64,000 bases of DNA from Rosa chinensis (lineage: Eukaryota > Streptophyta > Magnoliopsida > Rosales > Rosaceae), in assembly GCF_002994745.2 (NCBI RefSeq), contig NC_037094.1:67084319-67148318 (forward strand), read 5' to 3'. A program made the translations under genes and the position numbers. Positions 36,480 through 56,742 of the stretch are shown in pieces. How positions within the stretch are numbered: the stretch's first letter is position 1; each line of letters begins with the position of its first letter. The notes under the pieces are model-generated. The model was not told where the DNA came from, ran no database searches, and saw nothing but the letters and a program-made list of their open reading frames with translations.

Positions 36480-36975
36480 CAAATAAGTTATTGTACTTAC
36501 ATGAGCATTTGACTCAGCATAATTAGCTACAATGAGCCACGCTCATACTTCCGCTAGCGGCACCGACAACTATCAAGGGTGTGACCTATGGAAACACCGC
36601 CAAATAGGCTATCACCTGAGCTCCAGCTCAGCCCGAAATCATCGCTAACTCACCGCGCAAGATCACCTCACTGAAGCATAAGAAGTTGGGAACTGAAGCA
36701 CATAGTCCCACATCGAAAACAAGGAAGAGATTAGTCTCTCCCTCACCTATAAAAGATCCACTACACTCTCCTTATTAATTACGCATTTATTACTTACATA
36801 ACGTTATTCTGTCAACATAAATATATTGACTGACTTAAACATCGGAGTAGAGAAGACCGCCAACCGTGATCTCCCTCTGACGCTCTTTGTATTTTACTTG
36901 ACAGGTAGCTGTAGCGCTACAACCTCCTCAGTAGCAGTCCAAGCATGGACCAGCCGCTAAATCTCAGACATCAAC
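36480..36975 (+). repeat. Probable LTR fragment or solo LTR
   Basis: The stretch has the composition of a plant LTR: the phrase agtcccacatcgaaaac, a TATA box (CCTATAAAAGATCC, about 36740), and an R/U5-like block ending with a GC-richer gtagctgtagcgctacaacc. No coding sequence and no second copy occur in the window. Boundaries and superfamily are uncertain. Confidence 0.45.
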
Positions 36976-37204
36976 AGTTATCGTTGATTGTCTTGATATT
37001 TTGACTAAGCAAAGTAATTCTATCAGTTAGTAAAGTGAATTGAGCTGATCGACAAGAGCACTTTTCGCCTGTCATTTTTCAAATGATTAGCTTAGATAAG
37101 CGTGGATTTTACCGTTTCTTCTCTTTCACAAGTTTTTGTACTGACACGAAAAGTCGAAAACAATAATGTTGATTGAAAATTGTGATGCTCTTGTTTTCTT
37201 TTAT

Positions 37205-37400
37205 GATTCTTATTTACCCTCAATAAACTACAACTCACAAAAGCAGAAAAATAGTGATATTGCACTCATTATTATTGATCCTCAATAAAACTGCAACTCA
37301 CAAAAATTTTAAGTCTACAGTTTGCACTCATTATTGGCACTTAATAAAACTGACTACAACTCACAAAACATTTTATTGAGGGTCAATAAAATTTGGGGAG
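37205..37400 (+). repeat. Three-copy short tandem repeat (period about 62-66 bp)
   Basis: The phrase caataaa(a)ctacaactcacaaaa recurs three times (about 37218, 37279, 37344), each followed by sequence containing tgcactcattatt. An inverted version (ttttattgagggtcaataaaa) closes the block. No function can be assigned. Confidence 0.6.
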
Positions 37401-37780
37401 TGAAATCCATACTCCTTTCTTTTTTGGGGAAATGATCATTTACCCAAATTTAGAGTTAATTAACCCCACTTGCCCAAACACTCTAAGAGATTGCCTACTT
37501 ACCCAAACACTCTAAGAGATTATTTCCCTAATACCCAATTAATTCTTTTTAATTTATTTTTGGGACTTTTTTGCCATCTCCTTCTTTCTCACTTAGAGAG
37601 AGAAGTCATCGAAGACATTGCCGGACTCCGGTGACCAGTGGCCGGCCGCCGACTCCGGTGACCGAAATCCTGCGACGGGTGACTGGAATCCGGCAACCTT
37701 TCACCGGAATCCGGTGACCGGAATCCCGAATCCGGCTACCAGACTAATGACCAGATTCCGGCGTCTGAATTTATTGCCCC

Positions 37781-38009
37781 CTAATAATACCCAGTAACCA
37801 TATTATTGCCCCCAATAACCATATTATTGCCCCCCAATAACCATATTATTGCTCCCTAATAATCATATTATTGCCTCCCAATAATCATATTATTACCCTC
37901 CAATAATCATATTATTGCCTCACAGTAATCATATCATTGCCTCCTAATAATCATATTATTGCCCCCAATAATCATATTATTACCCTCCAATAATCATATT
38001 ATCGCCCTC
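37781..38009 (+). repeat. Minisatellite, about 21-23 bp unit, about ten copies
   Basis: Units of the form (c)ccccaataatcatattattg repeat head to tail with small changes in the C-rich part and ataaccat/ataatcat variants. Each unit contains the near-palindrome ataatcatattat. It sits inside the MULE-like element. Confidence 0.9.
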
Positions 38010-38369
38010 AAGTGAATTATGTAAACACTCAAAACCAAAATGAACACACTATAGACACGATTGATCAATTTATATGTTCAATTGTACACGTTCACTTTTT
38101 TTTTCCTTCCCCATTCTCTGAGCTCACAGTATACCAAAAAAAAAAAAAAAAAGTGCTCTGGGCACCGGAGTGTGATGCCGGCTCAGCAACCAACTCCGCG
38201 ACCCCTGCTGCTCAGATCTGGCGCGATCCCGATGCGGCGCTGGGCACCGGAGGTGGGGGTGCCGTTGGGAGGGAAGCGAGGGGAGGAGGATCGGACTACC
38301 AACGCCGAGCCGGAGTGCCGACACTCTGGTTCTGAAGATGATGATGGGCTCTTTTCGGAGAAGTCATGG

Positions 38370-38560
38370 GTTTGAGAGAAAGAGAGAGAATGGGGGATGA
38401 GAGAGAAAGAGCAGATCGGGGGAGAGAGAGAGAGAGAGAGATCGGAGAATGGGGGATAAGAGAGAGAGCAGATCAGGGAGAGAGAGAGAGAGGTCGGAGA
38501 ATGGGGGATGAGAGAGAGAGAGAGAGAGCAGATCGGGGAGAGTGGAGAGAGACAGGGAGA
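38370..38560 (+). repeat. GA-rich low-complexity tract with imperfect units
   Basis: Repeated blocks of gagagagaaagagcagatcg and ggagaatgggggat. Charged or Ser/Leu-rich open frames over it are compositional artefacts. Confidence 0.85.
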
Positions 38561-38953
38561 TGCACATGTAATTAATTAATTGAGTTAAGGGCAAAACTGT
38601 CATCAAATATTAAATTGGATAAATAAGAGCCAAAAACTCTTAGTGGAGTAAGTGAGAGTATATTGGCCCAAATTTGGGTAAGTGGTCACGGCCCCTTCTT
38701 TTTTTGGTTGAAATTTTGATAAAGAGACAGAATTCAAGTACCTCTATTATTGACCCTAAATATTTCATGAAAAAAAACCAAACATAAATAGAGGTACTGA
38801 AATGAATGAAAAGATTATTTTACCATTGACATTTCTCTCATATAGCTGGCTAACAACATTTCTCATTTCTAGTTTGATATGTAAGACAGATTGTTCATCT
38901 TAAAAGAAAAAAAAAATGTAAGGCAGATTGTAACACAATAATATAGATAGACA

Positions 38954-39219
38954 ATAATCTTTCAAATCAAATGGTATATAATTGTATATAAATATACTGT
39001 TTTTTATCGCCACCATATAATAGTATATACATGTAACACAAGCTTTATTATTTTCTTAATGTTGAAAAACCCAACAATATCACTCTATAATCTTTCAAAT
39101 CAAATGGTATATAATTGTATATAAATATACTGTTTTTTATCGCCACCATATAATAGTATATACATGTACCACAAGCTTTATTATTTTCTTAATATTGAAA
39201 AACCCAACAATATCACTCT
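38954..39219 (+). repeat. 133-bp tandem duplication beside the glucosylceramidase 3' end
   Basis: Two direct copies, 38954-39086 and 39087-39219, differ at only two positions (taacac/taccac and aatgttg/aatattg). The related block at 29750-30455 has one copy only, so the duplication arose after that copy was made or was lost there. Confidence 0.9.
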
Positions 39220-39283
39220 ATTCATGTAGGGTAATATATTTCTGGTCTGAATCGAATTGTAATGTCACTGGTAAAAAATTCAC

Positions 39284-48237
<8,954 letters not shown>

Positions 48238-49260
48238 ATTTCCTGCATTAAATAAACAATGAGCTAATCAGGCTGAGCTGCTCTGCATAATTTTGACTCG
48301 TAAATTTCAGGCTCTTTGATTTTAAGTAAGCACTTTGATTAATCGACAAATATTGAATTCTACTGTTACTGTATGGTTCTTCATTCTAGACAACTACTGG
48401 GCTGTTCCAAACTAGGTCCCCTTAGGAAAAAGATCCTCTATTCCCTTTTTCATTCCATCCCTCTCTATTCCCTACCCATTATTTTGACACTTATCCCTTC
48501 ATCTACCAACTCAACAGTAGATAAACTCTGTTAATCGAACCACCATCGCAAAACTCAAAATCAATCACAATGTAATTCTGCTATCAGTACAAGGAAGATT
48601 ACAGCAATTCCAATAAGTTACAGACTCTCAATGGCCTTAGTTTAAAAACAGCTAAACAAGAACGACTGCACATTTTAGTCTCTCTCCAGATGCCGATCCA
48701 AACAAGCGACTCACACATTAGACCCTTTTTCATTGCACCATTTCAATCAGATTCCTGGTATATAGTGTCAGCATCAAAAAAACTCTACGCCACAACCATA
48801 ACGAAATTACGGCTCCAATTTACCATCTGACAATTCGAAAACTGATATTTACAAACTCCAGTTGATCACACATGCTTACAAATTCCCAGTTGATCAAAAA
48901 AACAAAACAAAACCCAAAAAGTAAATAAAGCCAAATTTGCATTCAACCAATCCATCTCTTCAGAACTAAACAACACCTCAGTAAGAAATTCGGGGACCTA
49001 ATCTAACGAGAAACATCGCATTTTGATACGAAAAATCAAGCCAACTCCAAATTCTGAGGAGTATCCCAGAATAAAAAAAAATAAAAAGAAACACTATCTT
49101 TATTCAACATGCATGTCTCTTCCAATCCAATCATCTTGTTGGTTAGAAAACAAAGGAATGCACGACTAACCTGACTGACAGATAGTTTATTCCAACTGGG
49201 CTTGCAGAGACAAGTTTCGACGAATTATGGATTTTTCCAGAGAGTCTGGTGATCTTAAAA
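48238..49260 (-). other. Glucosylceramidase 5' UTR with an intron
   Basis: Directly upstream of the start codon, the minus strand has an acceptor (TTTAATGCAG, about 48245). A good donor (CTGTCAG|GTTAGT) lies at about 49169, followed upstream by a likely 5' UTR exon to about 49200-49260. A leader intron of about 0.9 kb is therefore inferred. There is no open frame of note in it. Confidence 0.6.
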
Positions 49261-49708
49261 GATGTGAGTTTTGACCGTTTTGTTGAGTTGTGTTTGTCTC
49301 ATTCTTTCGTTACGGGTGGCACTCGGTCTATCTGGGCTGATTTTGATTTCTAACAAATAAAAGCAATTCTAAAACGAAACTATAGCGCGTCGCATTTTTT
49401 CCATTTTTTTAAAACCAAACTTTCAAATAATGTGGGTGTATGGTATTGAGGGGACCTTCGTTTTTAGCTTCCCACGACGTTATATCTATTTTTGTGGTCA
49501 GATTGATACTGGTTCAGGTTGACAAACCAATCATAGAACTGCCTGCCGCCTGCTATATATGTACGACCATTGACTAGAACCTTCGTATGGTACAATCGAA
49601 GCAATAAACTTTGTGGAAAATACAGCACGATTTATGTGGGAAAATAATATAAAACAACATTGTTTGTTCGGCTTAGTCTTCCATGCCACAGCATCTCTAT
49701 CCAAATGA
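49261..49708. other. Promoter-side spacer of the glucosylceramidase gene
   Basis: No gene seen. The nearest downstream structure is the repeat block starting at 49709. Confidence 0.5.
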
Positions 49709-50143
49709 CACTGCAAAGACTCGTCCTCGGGTCGGTGGGTTAGGCATTGAGGACTATCAAATAATTCAATTCCACCCCAAAAAATACTAATTGTATTGAT
49801 AAAAGTAACAAAGCTAGGCATCTGCCGGAAGAGTTTACGTATCCAGTTAAAAATTACATATTCTAAATTGTAGATGGATACAACCAAAAAATTAAAATTG
49901 TAATTGATAGAGCGGTAGATTCCATCATTTGAAAATTTATATAGAATTTATAATTATCTCATTATAAGTATCAATAAAAATGACAAGACATCTTCCGAAA
50001 TAGTTAAAGTGTCCAAATAAACTTTCTTAATTTGTTGCACATTCCAAATTCTAAATGGTATAACCAAACAATGAAAATTACAATTAATAGAATTGTAAAT
50101 CATGGACTTGTAGATTCTATCATCTCAAAATTTCTTCAGAAAT

Positions 50144-52037
50144 GGTGCAGCTATTGCCACCCTACTAACTATTTTGTTCACCCTACAAGTTTTTGATTTA
50201 TTGAAAAACTAAAATACCTCAATATAAAATTACAATAAATGAAAATATCTTATTAAAAACATCGTACAAAACATATACTTAAGCTTCATTTTTAATATTT
50301 TCATTCATCGTTAAACCATAATTCTGTCTTAGCATTCATCTTTTTCAATCATTTTCGTGTTATGCTAATAACTTTAATGCCTCAAAAATATATCATATTA
50401 ACGCTAACTTGGAGCCTAAAAATGAGATAATTGCGTTTTTGTTTTCATGTTTCTTTGTTTATGATTGTAGAACTGAAAATTACACATGGGCGTTGTCCCT
50501 TCACTATCACTCTCACTTTTAAATTAATCACTTGCTGTCAAATTGACCTACCCTTTTCATTTATTATTGTTTTGGAATCCGTGCCGTGCAAACCGCACCT
50601 TTTTCGGTATGTATATTTGCCCTTGTTATGGGTTTAAGTGGGGTTTGGTTATAGCTTACGATGACACCTGTTATGCAGGTTTGTGTTCTCTTTCTAACTG
50701 CTTCCATTAAAACTTGAAGTTTTGCCTCCTTTTGTTGTCAAATTTTATTGTGCTTTGCTTAGTTATTTATGGCTACTTTGGGTTTTGTTGATAAAGATGT
50801 TTGCTTGAAAATTTGAACCAAATTCTTGTTTCAGAGTGGTGCCCACTTGCTAATATTGAAGGAAATTGGGTTTCTTTAATTCTGAGTTGTGATGGAAATT
50901 AGCTCTGCTAGGAGATGTGCATGAAGGGTGTTTGATATAATGCCTCTATGAATGAGTATACAACTGGAGGTTGTTGCTAATATTGAAGGAAAGTGTGCTT
51001 TGTTTAGAAATTTATGGTACTTTGGGTTTTGTTGATAAAGAAGTTTACTTGAAAGTTGAAACCAAATTCTTGATTAAGAGTGCTGTCCACTTGCTAATAT
51101 TGAAGGAAAGTGGGTTTCTTTAATTCTGAGTCATGATGGAAATTAGCTCTTTTAAGAAATGTGGATGAGGGGTGTTTGATATAATGCCTCTACGAATAAG
51201 CATACAACTGGAGATTGTTGCTAATATTGAAGGAAAGTGGGTTTCTTTAATTATGACTTGTGATGGAAATTAGGCTTGCTAGAAATGTGCATGAAGGGTG
51301 TTTGATATAATGCATCTATGAATGAGTATACAACTGGAGGTTGTGGCTAATATTGAAGGAAAATGTGCTTTGCTCAGTTATCTATGGTACTTTGGGTTTT
51401 GTTGATAAAGATGTTTACTTGAAAGTTGGAACCAAATTCTTGATTCAAAGTGCCGCCCACTTGCTAATATTGAAGGAAAGTGGGTTTCTTTAATTTTGAG
51501 TCATGATGGAAATTAGCTCTTTTAAGAAATGTGGGTGTTTGATATAATGCCTCTATGAATGAATATACAACTGGAGGTTGTTGGCTTGTTGCTAATATTA
51601 AAGGAAAATGAGTTTCTTTAATTATGAGTCGTGATGGAAATTAGCTCTGCTAGAAAATATGCATGAATGGTGTTTGTTACAATGCCTCTATGAATGAGTA
51701 TACAACTGGAGGTTGTTGTTTGCTCTCAGTTTGAGTTTTTTAGATGTCCAGTTGAATATTTCAATGAAATACTATTGGAAAGTTTAAGCTTTAACTTTCT
51801 ATACTTTTTCCGATACCTGAGTGAATGTATCAGGTAAAAATTAGCTCTGCTAAGGTAAAGAGAATAAGAACCTGCATAGTTTTCAAGTGTCGTAGTAAGC
51901 TATATTGGAAAAGGGTATTTTAGATACTGTAAATGGGTGAACAAAGGAAACTTAGAATTAAAAAAAAAAAAAATGTAGGATGAGAAGAGAATGTAGGGTG
52001 AACAAAGTAGTTAATAAGGTGGCAATAACCGCACCCC
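50144..52037. mobile_element. Mutator-like non-autonomous element 2
   Basis: A 1894-bp element flanked by an exact 9-bp duplication, TTCAGAAAT, at 50135-50143 and 52038-52046. Its terminal inverted repeats align over 43 bp with five transitions: both contain TATTGCCACC, then TTTGTTCACCCTAC. The right end has two extra C/G at its tip. A 9-bp target duplication with long TIRs indicates the Mutator superfamily. No transposase is encoded, so it depends on another element. Most of the interior is a tandem array (50744-51720). Confidence 0.82.
50744..51720 (+). repeat. Tandem array inside MULE-like element 2 (about 366-bp higher-order unit)
   Basis: Blocks containing tgtgctttg...ttatggtactttgggttttg start near 50750, 50994 and 51365. 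The sub-block gctaatattgaaggaaa recurs about seven times, alternately followed by gtgggtttctttaatt or gtgtgctttg. Two subunits alternate to give a higher-order period of about 366-370 bp. There is no open reading frame through it. Confidence 0.8.
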
Positions 52038-52270
52038 TTCAGAAATTATAACAATTTCATTCAAACTCATAGTATGTATCATGAAAGTGCTCCACAAGAG
52101 TTTAAATGTCCAAAATAGTTTAGATTTCTTAATTTATTACAAATTCCAAAATTTAAATAGAAGCAACTAAATAATGGAAATTGTAATTAATAGAATTGTC
52201 ATTAATGGAGTTTATAACTCCATCATTTCAAAATATCTCTAGAATTTACAATGGAGAATGAAATTAACAC

Positions 52271-52587
52271 TCCATATAATTTGAAAAATAAAGTAAGATG
52301 GAGCACAAATAGATATCACTTACTATAGCAAAATTATGAAGAAAAAAAATTATCAAGGGGCGAAGAGAGAAGTATGGTATGTAGTTTATAAAAGTACAAA
52401 CAAAAAATTTTAAAGAAATACACAATTCTCTAAACCTAGTGTAAAATAGGGATGCTGATGGCTTGATGCCACGTGTGCTATGCTATATCTTTGACAAGTA
52501 TTATCTATACTATATTTTAGAGAATAAGGCTTGCTCACCATAACTAATTATTTTACTTTTATACCCCTAAAAAATTAAATAGCTTCA
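52271..52587. other. Short AT-rich spacer
   Basis: No gene or repeat recognised, apart from the 5-bp target site cttca at 52583-52587 duplicated by copia C. Confidence 0.6.
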
Positions 52588-52790
52588 TGTTTAAGGATAT
52601 CTCTATTTGTGTTTGATCCAAACTCTAGGTTACTTGACCTAGTGGTAATAGGGTTCAATTAGAAGAATCTAGAGATTATCTTTCCTTGTATGATTCTAAC
52701 TCTATGCATTGTAATCCTCTATATAAAGAGGCCCCTATTATCAATGAGAATACATAGTGAATTTCTCTCAATTTCTGATTCTCTAAAACA
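52588..52790 (+). repeat. Copia C 5' LTR with TATA box
   Basis: 203 bp; CTATATAAAG at 52719-52728 is the likely promoter TATA box. It is related to the LTRs of B and D over most of its length. Confidence 0.92.
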
Positions 52791-53149
52791 CGTTATCAGC
52801 ACGAAGCACTAACCTTGAAACCTAATATTTGTAGCCTTCAAACCCCAGAAACCTCCGCCGCCCACCTTGAATCTCTCATCTCCAGGAGCCCAGAACCGGC
52901 GGGGCTGTCCCCAGAACCGGCCGGCAAATACCCGAACCGGCCCCCAGAAATACCGATATCCTTCCTGCCCGGTTCGAAGCTTTCCTCCCTGCCTACTGCT
53001 ACCAAACTGCACCAGAAGCTGCAGCCAGACCCCAAATCACCGGAGCAAAAAAATCACCACCGGAACCGGCCTAGAACCACGCGAACCGGCCTCCTGAACC
53101 ACCGAACCGCCGCCTACATCATCAACCTGTGCTTCAGTCAACATCAAAA

Positions 53150-54610
53150 CCTATTCCTGAGAATATAGAGCTCTATGAAACTTACACTAGTGTACATGAG
53201 ACGTGAGATAGAAACTCCATCATAATTGATGATGTAGTCACGCACTTCGTTGCACATGAGTTTGTTGAGTCATATGATATCGAACCACGCTCTATTGATG
53301 AATGAATGCCAACGTAGAGAGATTTGGCCTAAATGGAAAGATGCGATCCATGTTAAGATGGATTCTCTAACGAAGAGGAAGGTTTTCGAGCTATAGATGC
53401 CAACACCTCCTAACATAAAACCTGTTGACTAATGGGTCTTCGTTAGAAAGCGTAGTGAGAAAGAGAGATTGTAATCTCGCCTTATGCCGCAAGGCTTCTC
53501 AAAACGCCCTGAAATCGACCACGATGAGATAGATTCTCTCGTATTGGATGTCATTGCACTCCACTACCCTATCAGTTTGGTAGTTTCAGAATAACTGAAC
53601 ATCCAGCTTACAAATATGGTCATTACGTATCTCTATAGGGATCTAGATACGGAATATACATGAAGGTTCATGGTGAACTTCATTTACCCAAGTCAAGTGG
53701 CTCTAGACCATGGAGCGCGTTTACAGAGAGGTTGAAACGCTCGCTAAAATGACTACTTGATTGGGAGGGGATATGCCCACTTATTTCCATAACAAATTTC
53801 GGATTCCATCGCTGTTCATGTTGGACATGATCTTCATTAGAAGCTCTTAAAGAGTTAAAGGAAACCGCTGAACACTTGAAATCCGAGTTTGAGATGAAGG
53901 ATTTTGGGAGAACACGATTATGTCTCGGTTTGGAACTTGAGCATCGTGTTGATAGATGCTTAGGCATTTGACAAGGTCAAGCCTTCAAGCACCTCCATGA
54001 TCGTCCGTAGTCTAGATCCTGAAAATGATCCTCTTCGTCTAAAGGATGATGACGAAGATGTGCTAGAGGCAGAAGTGCCTTACTTGAGTACAATAGGCGC
54101 ATTATTGTACTTAGCTCAATGCACAAGACCGGACATCTCATTTGCAGTGAACTTGTTAGCTAGATATAGATCTGCGCCAACGCGACGCCATTGGATTGGT
54201 GTAAAAGATATTTTTCGATATTTGAAATGTATGATTGATATGGGCTTATTCTATCCCTACAAAGAGATGATGGATTCGGACCCATCACACACCAGGAACG
54301 CCGCCAACGCTGGCCTGCGTTCTCTATCCCCATCCCAAAACGATATAAGTGTTTTGGAAGGTTTTGCTGATGTTGGGTATCTCTCTGATCCACACAAAGG
54401 TCATTCCCAATCCGGTCAAGTGTTCACCATGGGAAAAGGACAGTGACATCTTGGAGGTCTACAGAATAGACCCTAGTCGCTATATCTTCGAACAATGCAG
54501 AGATCATTGATCTTCACAAAATGGTTCGTGAATGTATATGGATTGGATCCATAATTACGCATGTTCGAACAATTGCGGTTTGAAGTCTACCACAAGATGA
54601 GTCTACAAGA
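53150..54610 (+). pseudogene. Copia C reverse transcriptase/RNase H remnant
   Basis: The longest open part, 53997-54446, reads MIVRSLDPENDPLRLKDDDE, then YLAQCTRPDISFAVNLLARY and YLSDPHKGHSQSGQVFTMGK. This is the end of the reverse transcriptase and the start of RNase H in copia elements. Upstream to 53150 the domain is present but broken by stops. Downstream, RNase H continues in other frames to about 54610. Confidence 0.8.
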
Positions 54611-55050
54611 ATTTAGGATAATGCTGTTCGTTTTGAACAAATGAAACTAGGCTACATCAAAAGTGACAACACCAAGTATAATCAGCAACAACATACTTTT
54701 CTCAAGATCAAAGTGAATTAGGTTCAATATGAGGAAAATATGGTAGACTTGTTTACTAAGTCATTGCCTAAATCCACGTTCGAGAAACATGTGGCAAGAA
54801 TTGGCTTGCAGAAATTATCTGAACTCCCATGATCATAGTCATCAGGGGAGGCACAGACATCAGGGGGAGGCATAGACATCAGGGGGAGATGTCCACATGT
54901 TTGTCTCGAATCGTGAAGGGTGTGTTATGATCTTGTTCCCATTCGACCGAGGTTATTTTTGTCCCACTGGGTTTTTGTTACTCGGTAAGGTTTTTAACGA
55001 GGCAACGAGAGAAGCACCGTGTTTGGACAACACAAGAACACAAGGGGGAG

Positions 55051-55253
55051 TGTTTAAGGATATCTCTATTTGTGTTTGATCTAAACTCTAGGTTACTTTA
55101 CCTAGTGGTAATAGGGTTCAATTAGAAGAATCTAGAGATTGTCTTTCCTTGTATGATTCTAACTCTATGCATTGTAATCCTCTATATAAAGAGGCCCCTA
55201 TTATCAATGAGAATACACAGCGAATTTCTCTCAATTTCTGATTCCCTAAAACA
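55051..55253 (+). repeat. Copia C 3' LTR
   Basis: 203 bp, same termini as the 5' LTR, followed by the target duplication cttca. Confidence 0.92.
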
Positions 55254-55258
55254 CTTCA

Positions 55259-55657
55259 TATATTTTTCTAATTGTTAGGAATTAAAAAGTCAAAACTTAA
55301 ATAATAATTAATAAGAAAATTTATTATTTTCTAAAACTAACTACCCACCTCTAGACGGATGACCACCCACTTCTCCACACTTATAGGGTGTGAACAGTTT
55401 TAGTGTTATTTATATTTAATTGTATTTAAATCTAGTTATGACTCTTATCCCTAATTAAAGATTTCAAACTACCAGGTGACGTCTTCATTGGAGAGAAGAA
55501 ATAGAAATGACGTGCAGGGTATCATCCCCAACCTTCTTGCCCTCTCCTTCAGAAAAAAATTCTACATAACCCTAAAACGAAAGAGACTTCCATAGCTTAT
55601 CTTAAGTTTCGAGATTAGGCAATTGCCTAGACTTGACCCCCCTGAATCCGCTCCCGA
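55259..55657. other. Spacer after copia C
   Basis: AT-rich sequence continuing the pre-insertion host DNA, with no gene recognised. Confidence 0.5.
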
Positions 55658-56160
55658 CTGCAAAGAATCGTTCTCGGGTCAGTGGGTGAGGCATTGAGGA
55701 CTATCAAATAATTCAATTCCACCCCAAAAAATGTTAATTGTATCAATGAAAGTGACAAGGCATCTTCAAAAAGAGTTACAAGTGTGCAAGTAATAGTTAC
55801 ACTTTCTTAATTTATTACACATTGCAAATTGTAAACAGATACAACCAATTTATGGAAATTGCAATAAATAGAATTGTAATTGATGGAGTTGTAAATTTCA
55901 TCATCTCAAAATCTTTAAAAAACTTATATTTATCTCATATTCTCATTCCAACATAGCATAAGTATCAATGAACGTGACATGACATCATCTAAAAGAATTC
56001 AAGTGTCCAAAATAGTTAAACTTTCTTAACTATTACACATTCCAAATTCTAAATGGAAACAACTAAATATTGGAAATTTTCATTAATAGAATTGTAATTG
56101 ATGAAGTTGCAGACTCCCATCATATCAAAACTTTTCCATAATCTATAATTATCCCATTGA
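55658..56160 (+). repeat. Second copy of the roughly 185-bp repeat block
   Basis: Begins tgcaaagaatcgttctcggg and continues with the unique lead-in aggcattgaggactatcaaa shared with 49735. Two units follow, with cacattgcaaattgtaaac (about 55806) and cacattccaaattctaaatg (about 56037). It ends where the LINE begins. Confidence 0.75.
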
Positions 56161-56248
56161 AACATTGTATTTTGTTTTTTCAACATTTTTCGACCTAGCC
56201 GCTCTGCTAGGGTTACTTTCTAGGGTTAGAAAGCAAATTTGCAGATCC

Positions 56249-56742
56249 ATGGACGTGGATATGCTAAGTTGGAATTGCAGAGGGATCTGTAATGATGCTA
56301 CAACATGAGCGTTGAAGGATCTGTGTTCACAAAAAGGCCACATATTGTTTTTTTGTGTGAAACGAAAATCAGCCGCGTTGAAGATTTCGACTGGCTGCGT
56401 AGGGCTCTTGGTTTCGCTCATGCCGAAGCAGTGTTTAGCGAGGGTCATTCTGGAGGTTTGGGTTGTTCTGGACCGATGATGTGCATTTGCAGATAGGTAC
56501 TAAATCTGCGCATCATGTTGATGCGCTTGTCATTGGTGATTCTAGGACTCCATCGTGGAGGGTTACTGGTTTTTACGGTTATGCTAGAACAGGAGAGAGG
56601 GATCGATCTTGGCAGCTGCTAAGGGAACCTCGACTCTCTCCCATGGGTTGTGATTGGGGACTTCAACGAAATTTTAAACAATGGTGAAAAGATAGCTGGT
56701 CCTCTTAGAGCAGAACGTCAGATGAGGGGATTTTGAGAGGCT
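56249..56742 (+). pseudogene. LINE endonuclease N-terminal part (stop and frameshifts)
   Basis: Starts MDVDMLSWNCRGI, the typical opening of the plant L1 APE-type endonuclease. An in-frame TGA occurs at 56306-56308, followed by a frameshift in an A-run near 56330. The family motif HIVFLCETKIS then appears in another frame, and further shifts follow up to the long open frame. Confidence 0.85.

Larger units (their letters stand above)
37426..38695. mobile_element. Mutator-like non-autonomous element 1
   Basis: A 1270-bp element bounded by imperfect terminal inverted repeats: left GGGGAAATGATCATTTACCC then AAATTT, right in reverse complement GGGGCCGTGACCACTTACCC then AAATTT, 21 of 26 positions equal. 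It is flanked by the same 9-mer TTCTTTTTT (37417-37425 and 38696-38704). A 9-bp target duplication is the mark of the Mutator superfamily, though this 9-mer is low-complexity. It contains no transposase. Its interior holds a GC-rich segment (37620-37760), a minisatellite (37781-38009), a second GC-rich segment (38150-38340) and a GA-rich tract (38370-38560). Confidence 0.7.
49709..52270 (+). repeat. Roughly 185-bp repeat block, interrupted by MULE-like element 2
   Basis: The block starts tgcaaagactcgtcctcggg and then repeats a unit with landmarks cacattccaaattctaaatgg, aattgtaattgatagag and ccatcatctcaaaa at about 49855, 50036 and (beyond the insertion) 52137. Removing 50144-52037 and one copy of its 9-bp duplication gives about three direct units. 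A second copy of the block lies at 55658-56160 in the same orientation. Confidence 0.75.
52588..55253 (+). mobile_element. Ty1/copia element C, internally deleted, with target duplication
   Basis: A complete 2.67-kb insertion on the plus strand. LTRs of 203 bp (52588-52790, 55051-55253; TGTTTAAGG...CTAAAACA) differ at six positions by my reading. A 5-bp target duplication, cttca, flanks it (52583-52587, 55254-55258). The primer-site-like CGTTATCAGCACG follows the 5' LTR, and a polypurine tract (ACAAGGGGGAG) precedes the 3' LTR. The leader runs to about 53149 and then joins directly to reverse transcriptase sequence, so gag, protease and integrase are absent. The element can have moved only with proteins supplied by another copy. 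Confidence 0.95.

Noticed and set aside
38012..38606. Several 60-100 codon open frames
   Set aside because: They overlap the GA-rich and GC-rich interior of MULE-like element 1 in all frames; compositional, with no conserved protein pattern.
52815..53168. A 117-codon proline-rich frame at the start of copia C
   Set aside because: It sits in the untranslated leader between the 5' LTR and the deletion junction, overlaps other frames, and has no gag motif.
55640..56160. Possible centromeric satellite
   Set aside because: Only two to three diverged units occur per block with a unique lead-in; this is too short and irregular for a satellite array.
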